A model generated the notes under the pieces. That model saw only the letters and a program-made list of their open reading frames with translations. It was not told where the DNA came from and ran no database searches. The position numbers were made by a program, and so were the translations under genes. This document shows positions 9,571 through 17,113 of a stretch of 63,214 nt of DNA, piece after piece; the stretch's first letter is position 1, and each line of letters begins with the position of its first letter. Origin of the DNA: Motilimonas sp. E26 (GTDB taxonomy: Bacteria; Pseudomonadota; Gammaproteobacteria; Enterobacterales; CBDFNC01). The stretch spans positions 1 to 63,214 of the forward strand of contig NZ_JAIBHJ010000023.1 of NCBI RefSeq assembly GCF_021278025.1. The letters are read 5' to 3'.

Positions 9571-11241
9571 TTAGCCCACCACTCGCATAATCTCATCAAG
9601 GCTGGTTTCACCCAGTGCGGCTCGTAATAATGCATCTTGTCGTAGGGTTCGCATATTTTGCTGCTTAGCGTATGCAGTTAAGCTGCTACTTTCAATCTCA
9701 AAATCGCCGTGGCGACTATCAATAACTAAAAGCTCAAAAATAGCTAATCGGCCTTGATATCCAGTATGATTACAATGATCGCAGCCTACGGCTCGTTTGA
9801 ATAAATCTTGTTCGGCGCACAATTGTGGCCATTGCGACTTAACGCTCTGCCAGCCAATATCATTCGCTCTTTGGGTTTCAGCTTCACAGCTTTCACTACA
9901 ATGTGAGCACAACCGACGCACTAAGCGTTGCGCCATTATCCCAACCACAGTGGACTTAATTAAATAGTCTGGAATGCCCATGTCTTTTAGGCGAATAAAG
10001 CTGCTCGGCGCGTTATTGGTGTGTAAGGTAGACAATACAAAATGACCAGTAAGAGCTGATTGCACTGCTATTTGTGCGGTTTCTTTATCGCGCATTTCAC
10101 CAATTAAAATAATGTCAGGATCTTGACGCAAAGCCGAACGCAGTACCGTTGAAAAATGTAGACCAATATCACTATTTACTTGAATCTGGGTTAAACCAGG
10201 CATTTGATATTCGACCGGATCTTCCACCGTAATGATCTTAGTGTCTATATCGTTTAGTTTACTCAGCAAAGTGTAAAGAGAAGTGGTTTTACCACTGCCC
10301 GTTGGACCAGTGACCAGAAAAATACCTTCTTTTTTCTCGGTTAACTTGTACATGGCAGTCATGTGATCAGGAAACATTGCTAACTCTTTGTGCTGATTAG
10401 CACTTTGCTGCTCGTTTACTAACAAACGCATTACCACGTTTTCACCATAAACCGTGGGGGTCGTAGCGACACGTATATCAATATTTTTACCGGAAAGTTT
10501 AACCCTAATACGGCCATCTAGTGGTAGGCGTTTTTCTGAAATATCTAAACCAGCCATTAGCTTCACCCGTGAAATGACAGCGGCATGTAATGCTAAACTA
10601 GGTCTGTCTACTTCCTGTAACACACCATCGATCCTGATGCGAACTCGAAAGACACCACGAAAAACCTCAAAGTGAATATCGGACGCTTTTGCATCAACGG
10701 CTTGTTGAATAACGCTATTGACTAGTTTAATGATGGGGGCTGAGCTGGATTCTTCACCCGAACTTATATCCTGCTTTTCATGGTCGGGGTTTTCTAAGGT
10801 TTGTGCTAGTTTGCGGAATTCATAATGGGAAGTCAGCACTACTTGATACTCAAAGCCAAGTTCTTGGCGTACCGATTCCGCAACAAACTCATCAAACAGG
10901 TTTTCTTTTGCAACAAATAGGGTGTTCTTTTTTAGGAATAAAGGAAAAGCTTCGTTTTTTAACCACCAAGTAAAAGGTAGGTCAGTGCTAACAGGCCTAA
11001 CCAAGTCAATATCATCTTCACCCATCTGTGCAAGTACGGTATCTAGCAGAGGTAAAGTGAGTTGCTGAGATAAAGCTTGCAATACTTCAGCCTCAGAGCA
11101 AATACCTGACGCAATTAAAATTTCACCCGTTAACCTTTTAAAACCTTCATTTTTTTGAGTCTGCAATGTGTCGTCGAGCTCAGCTTCTGTGATCACATTC
11201 AACTGAATCAGAATCTCACCAATATACTTCATGCTGCCCAT
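9571..11241 (-). CDS. gspE: Type II secretion assembly ATPase GspE
   Basis: A 556-aa cytoplasmic hexameric ATPase that drives pseudopilus assembly. It has N-terminal GspE domains (residues 1-150), then Walker A GPTGSGKT (near residue 315), the Asp box, Walker B IILIGEMRD and the His box STLHTN. A C-terminal tetracysteine zinc module (CSHC ... CDHC) is typical of GspE as opposed to PilT. The first ATG has an AAGGA ribosome site 7 nt upstream; a second in-frame ATG lies three codons in. It is the first gene of the T2SS operon, consistent with the xps-type order E-F-...-D. Its promoter would lie in 11242-11325 or be shared with the upstream O-polysaccharide genes. Confidence 0.97.
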   Translation of the reverse strand: MGSMKYIGEILIQLNVITEAELDDTLQTQKNEGFKRLTGEILIASGICSEAEVLQALSQQLTLPLLDTVLAQMGEDDIDLVRPVSTDLPFTWWLKNEAFPLFLKKNTLFVAKENLFDEFVAESVRQELGFEYQVVLTSHYEFRKLAQTLENPDHEKQDISSGEESSSAPIIKLVNSVIQQAVDAKASDIHFEVFRGVFRVRIRIDGVLQEVDRPSLALHAAVISRVKLMAGLDISEKRLPLDGRIRVKLSGKNIDIRVATTPTVYGENVVMRLLVNEQQSANQHKELAMFPDHMTAMYKLTEKKEGIFLVTGPTGSGKTTSLYTLLSKLNDIDTKIITVEDPVEYQMPGLTQIQVNSDIGLHFSTVLRSALRQDPDIILIGEMRDKETAQIAVQSALTGHFVLSTLHTNNAPSSFIRLKDMGIPDYLIKSTVVGIMAQRLVRRLCSHCSESCEAETQRANDIGWQSVKSQWPQLCAEQDLFKRAVGCDHCNHTGYQGRLAIFELLVIDSRHGDFEIESSSLTAYAKQQNMRTLRQDALLRAALGETSLDEIMRVVG

Positions 11242-11276
11242 TAAAGAATCCTTATTTGAACGCGCATCTTAACAGA

Positions 11277-11300
11277 AAACCACTCCAGTAGGAGTGGTTT
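11277..11300 (-). terminator. Hairpin terminator between wzm and gspE
   Basis: A 10-bp perfect stem (AAACCACTCC / GGAGTGGTTT) with a 4-nt loop, followed on the minus strand by TTTTCTGTT. It lies 26 nt after the wzm stop. It should end or attenuate the rfbACB-wzm transcript before the T2SS operon. Confidence 0.6.
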
Positions 11301-11325
11301 GATAGAGTTTAGATAGGTAAATTAG

Positions 11326-12126
11326 CTACAAAACATCGGAAAATAGAGGCTTAAGCCGTTTGAATACGTAGTAACCAAATATCATAAATAGTAGCGATAC
11401 GACAGAATAAATAGTCCAACTGCCCCAGCTGTCAAAAAGACCAAAAATTGCAGCGTTGCGCAACGCTTCAACCGGAATTGTTAACGGGTTAAATTGCAAT
11501 ATTGGTTGTATGAGAGCGGGGGCGTTATCGAGTGAAAAAAAGATCGTACTAGTGAAGAGTAATACTGTTATGAAAGAAATCATAAATTGCTCTATGTCAC
11601 GAATAAATACGCCAAGCGCTGCAGTTAGCCAAGAGGCTCCAAGTAAAAAGAATGCCAATGGTAGTAATAACAAAGGTACCAATAGCAACTGCCATTGCAT
11701 TGCAATATTGTGGTAGAGCATAAACGTAAACAATACGACAAAACCGATTGCCAGCTGGATACCCGATGCAACCAAGGTTACCCAAGGTAAAATCTCCAAA
11801 GGAAACTTTACCTTTTTAACCAAATTAACATTATTCATAATAAGAGAAACAGAGCGAGAAAACACTTCCGCTAGCCAGCCGTGTAACAGTAGGCCAGCAA
11901 ATAGTAAGGTGGCAAAGTCTACTTCTACCGCACCTTCTGGCACGCCCCATTTAGATTTAAAAATATACTTAAAGACAAAAGTGTATATCGCTAACATTAA
12001 TAGAGGGTTTAAAAAGCTCCAAAACACGCCCAAAATTGAGCCTTTATATTTTGTGGCGATTTCTCTTTTTGCCATTGCCCAAATTAAGGTTCGGTGTTTA
12101 ATTGGTGCGGCTACAATATTGAGCAT
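11326..12126 (-). CDS. wzm: ABC-2 type O-polysaccharide exporter permease Wzm
   Basis: A 266-aa inner-membrane permease of the ABC-2 family with about six helices. The N-terminal IWAMAKREIATKYKGSILG and the LLPWVTL/LNPL segments are typical of Wzm/TagG-type polysaccharide exporters, which move undecaprenyl-linked O-chains across the inner membrane with the ATPase Wzt. Its probable partner, wzt, is encoded about 5 kb away on the opposite strand beyond the S-layer gene, an unusual split. It starts directly at the end of rfbB. Confidence 0.9.
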   Translation of the reverse strand: MLNIVAAPIKHRTLIWAMAKREIATKYKGSILGVFWSFLNPLLMLAIYTFVFKYIFKSKWGVPEGAVEVDFATLLFAGLLLHGWLAEVFSRSVSLIMNNVNLVKKVKFPLEILPWVTLVASGIQLAIGFVVLFTFMLYHNIAMQWQLLLVPLLLLPLAFFLLGASWLTAALGVFIRDIEQFMISFITVLLFTSTIFFSLDNAPALIQPILQFNPLTIPVEALRNAAIFGLFDSWGSWTIYSVVSLLFMIFGYYVFKRLKPLFSDVL

Positions 12127-13215
12127 TTATTTACCCCATTGCTGATAACTACCATCTTGCACTGCCCGCCACCAAGGTTCATTATTTAAATACCAGTCAA
12201 TGGTTTTTTCAATTCCCGTGGCAAAGGTTTCAACGGGTTGATAGCCTAGCTCGGCGTTTATTTTATCTGTTGCTACGGCATAGCGGCGGTCGTGGCCTGC
12301 GCGATCGGTCACATAGGTAATTAATGACTTACTTGAGCGGCCATTAGCTGCAGGAGCAAGTGGGAATTGTTGTTTTAGAGCAGAGTTTTGTGCAAAACGC
12401 TGGTCAACCAATTCACATAATAAATTGACAATATCAATATTTGCCCACTCATTGACTCCGCCGATGTTATAGGTTTCACCGACCTTGCCCTGCTTGATAA
12501 CTAAATCAATGCCACGGCAATGGTCTTCAACATATAGCCAGTCGCGGATTTGTTGTCCGTCGCCGTAAATGGGTAAGGCTTTGTTATCTAATATATTGGT
12601 TAAACATAATGGGATCAGCTTTTCAGGGAAGTGATAGAAACCGTAGTTATTCGAGCAATTACTCGTGCTCACTTGCAAACCGTAGGTTTCGTAATAAGCA
12701 CGCACAAAGTGATCCGATGCCGCCTTACTAGCTGAATAAGGTGAGTTAGGTGCATAGGGTGTTGTTTCCGTAAATGGTGGATCGTTCGGCGCTAAGGTAC
12801 CATAGACTTCATCGGTACTTACGTGATGAAAGCGGTGAGGCAGTGGGTTTGCAGGGTCAGCAAGCCAAACATTTTTCGCCGCCTTGAGTAGCGCGTGGGT
12901 GCCATTGATGTTGGTTTCTAAGAAAGCGTCCGGTCCGCTGATTGATCTGTCAACATGGGATTCAGCGGCAAAGTGTACTAGCGTATCAATGTTCTCCTCA
13001 CGCAATAGATACTCGACCAATTCTTGACTGTTGATGCTGCCTTTAACAAAGCGAAACCTTGGATTATTGTTCAGTGAACTCAGGTTTTGTGGGTTGCCTG
13101 CATAAGTGAGAGAGTCTAGTACTACAACATAATCTTTGTCATATTTAGAAAGCCAATAATGGGCGAAGTTGGCGCCAATAAAACCGGCTCCACCTGTAAT
13201 TAAAATTCGGTTCAT
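12127..13215 (-). CDS. rfbB: dTDP-glucose 4,6-dehydratase RfbB/RmlB
   Basis: A 362-aa extended short-chain dehydrogenase that converts dTDP-glucose to dTDP-4-keto-6-deoxyglucose. It has the NAD motif GGAGFIGANF at the N-terminus, AAESHVDRSI, the catalytic Thr-Asp-Glu in STDEVYG and the YSASK (YxxxK) motif. Length and motifs are fully canonical. It lies in the order rfbA-rfbC-rfbB-wzm on the minus strand. A decayed rfbB copy also occurs at 47724-48030. Confidence 0.97.
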   Translation of the reverse strand: MNRILITGGAGFIGANFAHYWLSKYDKDYVVVLDSLTYAGNPQNLSSLNNNPRFRFVKGSINSQELVEYLLREENIDTLVHFAAESHVDRSISGPDAFLETNINGTHALLKAAKNVWLADPANPLPHRFHHVSTDEVYGTLAPNDPPFTETTPYAPNSPYSASKAASDHFVRAYYETYGLQVSTSNCSNNYGFYHFPEKLIPLCLTNILDNKALPIYGDGQQIRDWLYVEDHCRGIDLVIKQGKVGETYNIGGVNEWANIDIVNLLCELVDQRFAQNSALKQQFPLAPAANGRSSKSLITYVTDRAGHDRRYAVATDKINAELGYQPVETFATGIEKTIDWYLNNEPWWRAVQDGSYQQWGK

Positions 13216-13287
13216 TGTTTACTCACTGCATTTATATAATTGGTATTACGCTGGGATGCTAAGCACACCCCATCAACGAATTGACTA

Positions 13288-13836
13288 TTAATTAAACTTT
13301 GGTGCGTCAGAGAATAAAAGACCAGCTTTATCTTTAGGAGACAACTCAGGCTCAGCCCCTGATAGTAGTGGCCAATCAATCGCAATGGTTGGATCATTCC
13401 AAAGTAGCGACACTTCACTTTCTGGATGATAATAATCAGTGCATTTATATACAAATTCGGCGCTATCAGACAGCACATAAAAACCATGGGCAAAACCTAC
13501 GGGTAGCCAAAGTTGATGTTTGTTTTCGGCCGACAAAATCACACCTACCGAAGCGCCAAAGGTGGCAGAGTCTTGACGCATATCCACCGCCACGTCGAAC
13601 ACCTGTCCAGCTACTACGCGCACTAACTTGCCTTGGGTGTGTTTGGTTTGGTAATGCAAGCCACGTAAAATGCCTTGTTTGGACTTACTATGATTGTCTT
13701 GCACGAAGTTGACTGGTGCTACTTCTCTCTGAAATCGCTCTAATTGAAATGTTTCCATAAAAAAACCGCGTTCATCGCCGTAAACTGTAGGCGCCAGAAT
13801 TTTTACATCATTAATTGCGGTATTAATAATCTGCAT
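13288..13836 (-). CDS. rfbC: dTDP-4-dehydrorhamnose 3,5-epimerase RfbC/RmlC
   Basis: A 182-aa cupin epimerase acting on dTDP-4-keto-6-deoxyglucose. Canonical motifs include [10 protein letters not shown], the QDNHSKS stretch, GILRGLHYQ with the catalytic His, and the [11 protein letters not shown] and [10 protein letters not shown] segments. It overlaps the end of rfbA by 14 nt. A 72-nt spacer separates it from rfbB. No rfbD (4-keto reductase) is found beside it, so the final dTDP sugar is uncertain: L-rhamnose if rfbD lies elsewhere. Confidence 0.96.
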   Translation of the reverse strand: MQIINTAINDVKILAPTVYGDERGFFMETFQLERFQREVAPVNFVQDNHSKSKQGILRGLHYQTKHTQGKLVRVVAGQVFDVAVDMRQDSATFGASVGVILSAENKHQLWLPVGFAHGFYVLSDSAEFVYKCTDYYHPESEVSLLWNDPTIAIDWPLLSGAEPELSPKDKAGLLFSDAPKFN

Positions 13837-14713
13837 CGCGAAAACCTTGCCCTTCTATTATTGAAAGTAAATATTGGCCATAACCACTTTTAATGAGCGG
13901 TTGCGCTAATTCGGTTAGCTGGGCTGCATTAATATAGCCCATGCGGTAGGCTGCTTCTTCAGGGCAGGCTACCTTGAGCCCTTGGCGCTTTTCAATTACG
14001 CGAATAAAATTGGCGGCATCGAGTAGCGAGTCATGGGTGCCAGTGTCAAGCCAAGCGGTACCGCGGCCGAGTTGTTCGACATTTAAAGTCCCCGCTTGTA
14101 AATAAAGGTTGTTTATATCGGTAATTTCTAACTCACCACGATGTGATGGTGTGATTTGTTTAGCATACTCAACAACTTTATTGTCATAAAAGTATAACCC
14201 GGTGACAGCATACTTAGATTTAGGCTGGGCGGGCTTTTCTTCTATACTTAGGGCTTTGCCATTAGCGTCAAAATCAACCACTCCGTAGCGTTCAGGGTCT
14301 TGCACATAATAGCCAAAGACAGTTGCACCTTGCTCACGTTTAGCGGCTCGCTGTAAGGTGTCTGCCAGTCCATGACCATAGAAAATATTATCTCCTAACA
14401 CTAAACAAACGCTGTCATCACCAATAAATTGTTCACCAATGATAAAAGCCTGAGCTAAGCCATCTGGGCTGGGTTGCTCAGCAAATGATAGATTTAGTCC
14501 CCACTGTTTCCCCGTGCCAAATAATGCCTGATATAACGGGCGATCATGAGGTGTAGAAATAATCAACACATCCCTAATTCCAGATAGCATTAGGGTAGTG
14601 AGTGGATAATAAATCATGGGTTTGTCGTAAACGGGGAGCAGCTGCTTGTTCGATGCAAGGGTGACGGGGTGAAGGCGTGTGCCACTGCCGCCAGCTAAGA
14701 TAATACCTTTCAT
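13823..14713 (-). CDS. rfbA: Glucose-1-phosphate thymidylyltransferase RfbA/RmlA
   Basis: A 296-aa nucleotidyltransferase that makes dTDP-glucose from dTTP and glucose-1-phosphate. It has the signature [11 protein letters not shown] (residues 8-18), the [12 protein letters not shown] segment, LGDNIFYG, and the EEKP and [11 protein letters not shown] blocks. It is the first gene of the minus-strand dTDP-sugar/wzm transcript. The start ATG lies in the second copy of a 9-bp direct repeat (see 14711-14734). Transcription is divergent from the S-layer gene. Confidence 0.97.
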   Translation of the reverse strand: MKGIILAGGSGTRLHPVTLASNKQLLPVYDKPMIYYPLTTLMLSGIRDVLIISTPHDRPLYQALFGTGKQWGLNLSFAEQPSPDGLAQAFIIGEQFIGDDSVCLVLGDNIFYGHGLADTLQRAAKREQGATVFGYYVQDPERYGVVDFDANGKALSIEEKPAQPKSKYAVTGLYFYDNKVVEYAKQITPSHRGELEITDINNLYLQAGTLNVEQLGRGTAWLDTGTHDSLLDAANFIRVIEKRQGLKVACPEEAAYRMGYINAAQLTELAQPLIKSGYGQYLLSIIEGQGFRDADY

Positions 14714-14734
14714 AGTTACCTACTACATAGTTAC
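14711..14734 (-). repeat. Duplicated start region of rfbA with a start-stop codon pair
   Basis: On the minus strand GTAACTATG occurs twice, 15 nt apart (plus-strand copies at 14726-14734 and 14711-14719). The second copy contains the rfbA start codon. The first provides ATG immediately followed by TAG and a second TAG, a minimal start-stop frame just upstream of rfbA. It could trap initiating ribosomes, or be a simple duplication. Confidence 0.45.
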
Positions 14735-14900
14735 AAAATAAGTGGCTAAAAAATTAGACACCCAAATAAACACCCAAAGCAGTCACTAAGCGAATGTAAA
14801 TAGTGTGCTAAATTTGTCCAGAGAGGAGCGAGTTAAATTAAGAGGGGCGATTTTAGCGTGTCATTACTGTGATTAAAAGGGCAGGCGTTGTTTATCATCA

Positions 14901-15047
14901 TTTACTTGGCACAACTGAGCTTCATTATTATCATCAGGTCGCTGTATTAGCCCACACTCTGGACAGTGATATGGCTTGTTTTTAAGTGCATAGCTCTAAT
15001 TGTAATCGATTGAATCACTTAGTGTTACTGACCTCGTGCCAAGTAAA
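14901..15047. mobile_element. 147-bp MITE-like element with 12-bp terminal inverted repeats
   Basis: TTTACTTGGCAC at 14901-14912 is matched exactly by GTGCCAAGTAAA at 15036-15047, bounding a 147-bp unit in the rfbA/S-layer intergenic region. No obvious target duplication is visible. Inside, on the minus strand, an open frame without a proper start reads NKPYHCPECGLIQRPD, a zinc-ribbon-like CxxC segment, and runs out through the element's left end to a stop near 14874. It may be a transposon-derived relic or a small mobile cassette. Copies elsewhere in the genome would decide. Confidence 0.5.
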
Positions 15048-15056
15048 TAAAAACTT

Positions 15057-15102
15057 ATTTGTCAAATGAAGGGCATTGCACTTGTGTAACTATTTGACAA
15101 AT
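15057..15102. promoter_or_regulatory. Spaced inverted repeat, possible operator
   Basis: ATTTGTCAAAT (15057-15067) and ATTTGACAAAT (15092-15102) are exact reverse complements separated by 24 nt, and each is itself nearly palindromic. They lie between divergent promoters (rfbA operon and S-layer gene), the usual place for a regulator binding two half-sites. The regulator is unknown. A hairpin in a long leader is the alternative. Confidence 0.4.
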
Positions 15103-15353
15103 TAATTAACTTATTATGATCATGTTTGCTTTTGCTGTTTATTTACGGCTTATTTTAAGTTTTTGTTTTTATATGGTTTTTGTAAAGTTGTCAGATGGGG
15201 GCTCTGATGCTCCTTGAAAACCAGAAAGTGACTAGCTGCTTGAAAAATAATCTATTTATGAGTAAGTTGTCGATAAATTAAGCCTTGACACCGAGATTTA
15301 AGCGATCTGCGTTGTGTTTTATTGAAGTTTAACCGAATTTTTGTATTCTTCGT

Positions 15354-15381
15354 TTGACAGTCAGGCTATTTAGCATAAAAA
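15354..15381 (+). promoter_or_regulatory. Predicted sigma70 promoter of the S-layer gene
   Basis: A perfect -35 TTGACA at 15354-15359 is followed after 16 nt by TAAAAA at 15376-15381. This would start transcription near 15388 and give a leader of about 150 nt. A second TTGACA at 15285-15290 has no good -10 at normal spacing. The call is by consensus only. Confidence 0.45.
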
Positions 15382-15414
15382 TAACGTGGCGCGCTTTGGT
15401 GCGAATTCAGTTTG

Positions 15415-15522
15415 ATGATATTTTTTTATCATTAGCTAGATTTTGATGCAATTTGCATCAAGGTAAAATAAAGCAATTAGAGCAATGCTTTATTGCTAGG
15501 ATCCAAAAAAAAATTTTTTTTT
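15415..15522 (+). promoter_or_regulatory. Structured leader of the S-layer mRNA (four palindromes, A9T9)
   Basis: Four inverted repeats follow one another: ATGATA-T6-TATCAT (15415-15432), TTGATGCAA-T-TTGCATCAA (15443-15461), AGCAAT-N5-ATTGCT (15481-15497) and A9T9 (15505-15522). The AAAAGGAA ribosome site follows directly, 7 nt before the ATG at 15538. Long structured leaders that stabilise mRNA are known for abundant surface-layer proteins. Here that role is inferred. The 19-bp palindrome may instead be a DNA operator. Confidence 0.5.
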
Positions 15523-15537
15523 AAAAGGAAATAAACA

Positions 15538-17010
15538 ATGTTTCAAAAGAAACTGATTGCTGCAGCAATCCTTGCAGGCTTTAGCGCTGCACCAGCAATG
15601 GCTGACGTTAGCGTTGAATCTATGACACCAGCTACATCTACTTTACTTGCGACAGTAACTAAAGCTCCAGTACTAGCATTGACAACTGCACAACAACTTC
15701 TTGTTGTTGGTATCCCTGCCAATGAACTACTACTAGACGGCGCTTTAACTGTTGAAATTAAAGGTGAAGCAACGTTTAACGATGGTGACGTGCGTAAATT
15801 CCTTACTCTAAACGGTGGTAGCTATGCTGTTGGTCTTGGTGCAGTTGGTGCACTAAGCTACGCTCAAGCTGATGTTGAAGCACAATTTGACACAGACACA
15901 GATGGTACTGCTACTTGGTTAAAATACACAATTGACCAAGATGGTAAGCGTTTACGTCTATATTCTAAACAAGATAACACTGCTGTAAGCTTTGGTTTCA
16001 AGTTTGCTGAAGCTAACCAAATCTTCAACGTTGCATATGGCTTCTCAAGCGATATTAAACTGATGGTTGGTGCACTTAAGAATGCTTCTTACACATCTGA
16101 CCCAGTAACAACTTCTGCTATCTTTAGCCCTGTTAAATTGTTCAAGCTAACAAAAGCTTCTACTCCAGAAGATATTGCACAAGTTGCAGAAGGCTTCTTA
16201 AAGCTTAAAAATGATGCTGACAACAAGATCACTTACGATGCACTAAAAGTTGAAAACTTAACTACTAACCAGCTTATTCAAAAGAATAAAGTTAAGGTTA
16301 CTATTGAAGGTGACTTTACTGGCGCTAAAGTAAGTGCAACTGGTGAGCTACAAGATAACACTGGTGCTGGTCTAGGCTGGCAGCTAGCGAACGGTAAGGC
16401 AACTAAGGTTCTTGATACTTCAGGTACTCTAGAAGGTCAAGCTGGTATCCCTACTGCAGACGTAACTGGCTTCATGCTAGCGTTTAACGGTACTGATGCA
16501 ATTGAAGCGTCTAAGTACAAAGCGACTGCAACAATTCTAGGTAGCGACAACGCAACGTTTGAAGATTTTACTGCTGAATTAGCTGATATCTTCATCGTTA
16601 ACCGTGACGGTATGCGTTTTGACACTATCACTACTGGTACAACATCTTCTAACCTAATCTACATCCGTGACATCTCTAAGAAGTTACCAGCTGTAGGTGG
16701 TAAGATTTTCGTAACAGTAACTGAATACGCTCCACACGACGTAAACGGTAAAGGCGAAGGTACTGACTTAGTAGTACGTAAAGCGCTATCTACTATGCTA
16801 CCAAGCGGTGGTGCAGTAACACTTGATCCTAAACTAATCCAAGAAGACCTAGGTGTAACAGTTACCGCTGGTCGTCAAGCTCGCTTCCTATTCGAAGTTG
16901 AGACTAATCAAGGTGAAGTTGCGATTAAGAAACAAGTATCTGGCGTGGGTGTTGACATCCAAAACGGTACTAAAGGTGTTGCTGGTGTAGTTGTAGATTT
17001 CACTCTTTAA
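15538..17010 (+). CDS. Probable S-layer (A-layer/VapA-like) subunit
   Basis: A 490-aa secreted protein with a clean Sec signal peptide cut after AMA (residue 22), leaving a 468-aa mature chain starting DVSVES. It contains no cysteine and a single histidine. It is rich in Thr, Val, Ala, Gly and Asp, with beta-rich segments, as S-layer proteins usually are. Codon choice is restricted and repetitive (GGT, CTA, GTT, GCA), unlike its neighbours, suggesting very high expression. From memory, the mature N-terminus (ATVTKAPVL...TAQQ, then EIKGEATFND) resembles Aeromonas salmonicida VapA; this needs a search. The context supports the call: a divergent T2SS operon, a Wzt ATPase directly downstream (abcA position) and O-polysaccharide genes. 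The alternative is another abundant T2SS-exported exoprotein. Confidence 0.75.
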   Translation: MFQKKLIAAAILAGFSAAPAMADVSVESMTPATSTLLATVTKAPVLALTTAQQLLVVGIPANELLLDGALTVEIKGEATFNDGDVRKFLTLNGGSYAVGLGAVGALSYAQADVEAQFDTDTDGTATWLKYTIDQDGKRLRLYSKQDNTAVSFGFKFAEANQIFNVAYGFSSDIKLMVGALKNASYTSDPVTTSAIFSPVKLFKLTKASTPEDIAQVAEGFLKLKNDADNKITYDALKVENLTTNQLIQKNKVKVTIEGDFTGAKVSATGELQDNTGAGLGWQLANGKATKVLDTSGTLEGQAGIPTADVTGFMLAFNGTDAIEASKYKATATILGSDNATFEDFTAELADIFIVNRDGMRFDTITTGTTSSNLIYIRDISKKLPAVGGKIFVTVTEYAPHDVNGKGEGTDLVVRKALSTMLPSGGAVTLDPKLIQEDLGVTVTAGRQARFLFEVETNQGEVAIKKQVSGVGVDIQNGTKGVAGVVVDFTL

Positions 17011-17037
17011 TTAAGAGCGAAACATACTGCATTAGAA

Positions 17038-17065
17038 AGAGGCGCTTAGCGCCTCTTTTTTTTTT
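17038..17065 (+). terminator. Strong intrinsic terminator after the S-layer gene
   Basis: The stem AGAGGCGC / GCGCCTCT with a TTA loop is followed by nine T residues. It lies 27 nt after the S-layer stop and separates that transcript from wzt, so the abundant S-layer mRNA is probably monocistronic. Confidence 0.9.
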
Positions 17066-17113
17066 CTTGGCTTTTGTCATAATACCCGCCCTGTTTGTTA
17101 GTTTGGAATCATC

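Noticed and set aside
13212-13493. 93-codon minus-strand frame between rfbB and rfbC
   Set aside because: Mostly overlaps rfbC in a different frame and shows no domain. rfbC is canonical.
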